Positions 62,732-64,000 of a stretch of 64,000 nt of DNA are shown here, one piece after another. The translations under genes were made by a program, and so were the position numbers. Every line of letters begins with the position of its first letter. Positions within the stretch are counted from its first letter, which is position 1. The stretch is from Castellaniella sp036379515 (lineage in GTDB: Bacteria > Pseudomonadota > Gammaproteobacteria > Burkholderiales > Burkholderiaceae_B): positions 1 through 64,000 of the forward strand of contig NZ_DASVGN010000008.1 of assembly GCF_036379515.1 (NCBI RefSeq). The letters are read 5' to 3'. The notes below the pieces were generated by a model, which made no database searches, was not told the DNA's origin, and saw nothing but the letters and a program-made list of their open reading frames with translations.

Positions 62732-63097
62732 ATGACTTCACACACCCTCAACAACCCTCTGCACAGGCTGCCTCTCAAGGTCTTGGGGCTGGCGCTGGCC
62801 ACGTCGCTCCTTCCGGTCGGCGCAATGGCAGGTCAATTGTTCTACACCCCGGTCAACCCATCGTTTGGCGGCAATCCACTCAACGGACCGAACCTGCTGC
62901 AAAGCGCACAGGCGCAGAAGCGTTTCCCCTACCCCATGGACGACCTGGGAATCGACGACATCGGCCAGATTCTGCAAACCAACAACGGCTTTCTGATCCA
63001 GCGGGGTAACCAATTGTATTGGGTGGATCTCAGCGGCAACGCTCACCCCGTCAACCTGGACGGATCGAGCACTTCCTCCAGCACACCAACCCACTAG
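62732..63097 (+). CDS. csgF: Curli assembly protein CsgF
   Basis: CsgF is the outer-surface nucleator that links CsgG with the CsgB minor subunit. The 121-residue precursor has a signal peptide to about residue 33 (VGAMA). The mature N-terminus GQLFYTPVNPSFGGNPLNG is the diagnostic CsgF segment that inserts in the CsgG pore, followed by LLQSAQAQ. It starts immediately after the csgE stop. Confidence 0.94.
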   Translation: MTSHTLNNPLHRLPLKVLGLALATSLLPVGAMAGQLFYTPVNPSFGGNPLNGPNLLQSAQAQKRFPYPMDDLGIDDIGQILQTNNGFLIQRGNQLYWVDLSGNAHPVNLDGSSTSSSTPTH

Positions 63098-63113
63098 AGC
63101 GGGGGAATACGCC

Positions 63114-64000
63114 ATGGACACTCTCAGACTGCCAGCCCTCTCTCGGTTCGGCCGAATGCAACGCCTGTGCACGGGCTCTCTTGTGGTACTCGCCTTGTCG
63201 GCCTGTGCGCTCCAGAAGCCCATGAACGTCTCGAACGAAGCGCAACTGACGCCTGTGACCCCGTCGACCGCCAATTTGAGGCAGTTGCCGCCGCCGCAAC
63301 GCAAGATCGTGGCGGCCGTCTATGGATTCCGGGACGAGACCGGCCAATATAGGCCCAGCCCGAGCAGCGCCTTTTCCACAGCGGTCACGCAAGGAGCCGC
63401 CTCGATGCTGATGCAGGCACTGAAGGAGTCCGGGTGGTTCATTCCCGTTGAACGGGAAGGCCTGCAATCCCTGCTGACAGAACGCCGTGTCCTGCGTGCA
63501 GTGGACGACCATCCTCAGGGCGGCAGCCAGGCCGTCCCCGTCCCCAACCTGCTGCCTGCGTCAATCATCCTGGAAGGGGGCATCGTCGCGTACGACTCCA
63601 GCACGCGCACGGGCGGGCTGGGAGCCAAGTTCCTGGGAATCGGCATGACGACCCAGTACAGCGTGGACCAGGTGACGATCAACCTGCGAGCGGTCGACGT
63701 GATGACCGGAGAAGTATTGAACAGCGTCTCCACTACCAAGACCATCTGGTCATACGAAGTCCATCCAAGCTACTTCCGCTTCGTCAACTACTACGACCTG
63801 CTGGAAATCGAGGGCGGCTACACACACAACGAACCCACGCAGCTTGCCGTCAAGGAGGCCATCGACGCGGCAGTCATGCACCTGACAGTGGGAGGAATCC
63901 GCGACAACCTGTGGCGACTGAAGCACACATCCGACTGGAACGATCCGCTGCTCCAGCGCTACCTGAATACCGAAAAGGAATACACCGTGACCGTGACCCC
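63114..64000 (+). CDS. csgG: Curli secretion channel CsgG (partial, runs off the window)
   Basis: CsgG is the nonameric outer-membrane lipoprotein pore for curli export. The frame stays open for 295 codons to the window end, so the C-terminus is missing. The lipobox VLALSAC gives lipidated Cys31. The mature part includes PPPQRKIVAAVYGFRDETGQ, FIPVEREGLQSLLTERR and GAKFLGIGMTTQYSVDQVT with the membrane hairpin region. It starts 16 bases behind csgF. The structural genes csgA and csgB are not in the window and may lie further right. Confidence 0.95.
   Translation, partial: MDTLRLPALSRFGRMQRLCTGSLVVLALSACALQKPMNVSNEAQLTPVTPSTANLRQLPPPQRKIVAAVYGFRDETGQYRPSPSSAFSTAVTQGAASMLMQALKESGWFIPVEREGLQSLLTERRVLRAVDDHPQGGSQAVPVPNLLPASIILEGGIVAYDSSTRTGGLGAKFLGIGMTTQYSVDQVTINLRAVDVMTGEVLNSVSTTKTIWSYEVHPSYFRFVNYYDLLEIEGGYTHNEPTQLAVKEAIDAAVMHLTVGGIRDNLWRLKHTSDWNDPLLQRYLNTEKEYTVTVT

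Overview
The window looks like chromosomal core DNA of a GC-rich betaproteobacterium, order Burkholderiales and most likely family Alcaligenaceae. This is inferred from the gene families and orders (rpe-gph-trpE, ftsY divergent from rsmD-coaD, ribBA with a degenerate RibA half, atpIBEFHAGDC, a HiPIP gene, lldPRD). No rRNA, tRNA, CRISPR array, prophage or intact insertion sequence is visible. The only trace of a mobile element is a short set of direct repeats at the left edge.

Layout. 1-2.4 kb: groES-groEL behind a perfect CIRCE operator, with repeat debris upstream. 2.4-8.4 kb: dgkA, then on the minus strand a GltIJKL-type amino-acid importer led by an unusual beta-propeller gene, with a LysR regulator reading away from it. 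8.5-16.2 kb: pyrF; a tightly overlapped minus-strand run ftsY-ribBA-ribH-nusB-thiL-pgpA-pncC; divergent rsmD-coaD. 16.2-23.2 kb: a protein made only of a MOSC N-terminal domain, an AsmA-family protein, the three-gene transhydrogenase pntAA-pntAB-pntB, and a YcgR-like c-di-GMP protein.

23.2-34.2 kb is the main accessory block. It holds enzymes for all four steps that turn trans-4-hydroxy-L-proline into 2-oxoglutarate: an epimerase, a FAD dehydrogenase, a DapA-family deaminase and an aldehyde dehydrogenase. A GntR regulator lies with them. Between the two halves sit a CUT1-type ABC importer and an FMN-dependent 2-hydroxyacid dehydrogenase. 34.3-43.2 kb: tpm, a HiPIP gene, galE, a chemoreceptor beside an orphan Leu/Ile/Val-type binding protein, and minus-strand mltA-ubiH-like-dsbC.

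43.2-54.5 kb carries tryptophan synthesis: rpe-gph-(trpL leader and attenuator)-trpE, then trpG-trpD-trpC and an AroP-like permease. A complete lldP-lldR-lldD L-lactate operon on the opposite strand splits trpE from trpGDC. The lldP-trpG gap holds three palindromes of the FadR/LldR operator type. 54.6-61.9 kb: the full F1Fo ATP synthase operon on the minus strand. 62.3-64 kb: csgE-csgF-csgG for curli secretion; csgG runs off the window end.

The most rewarding items are the trpL attenuator whose start codon overlaps the gph stop, the lactate operon lying inside the trp operon with its clustered operators, and the hydroxyproline cluster with an importer of unexpected family.
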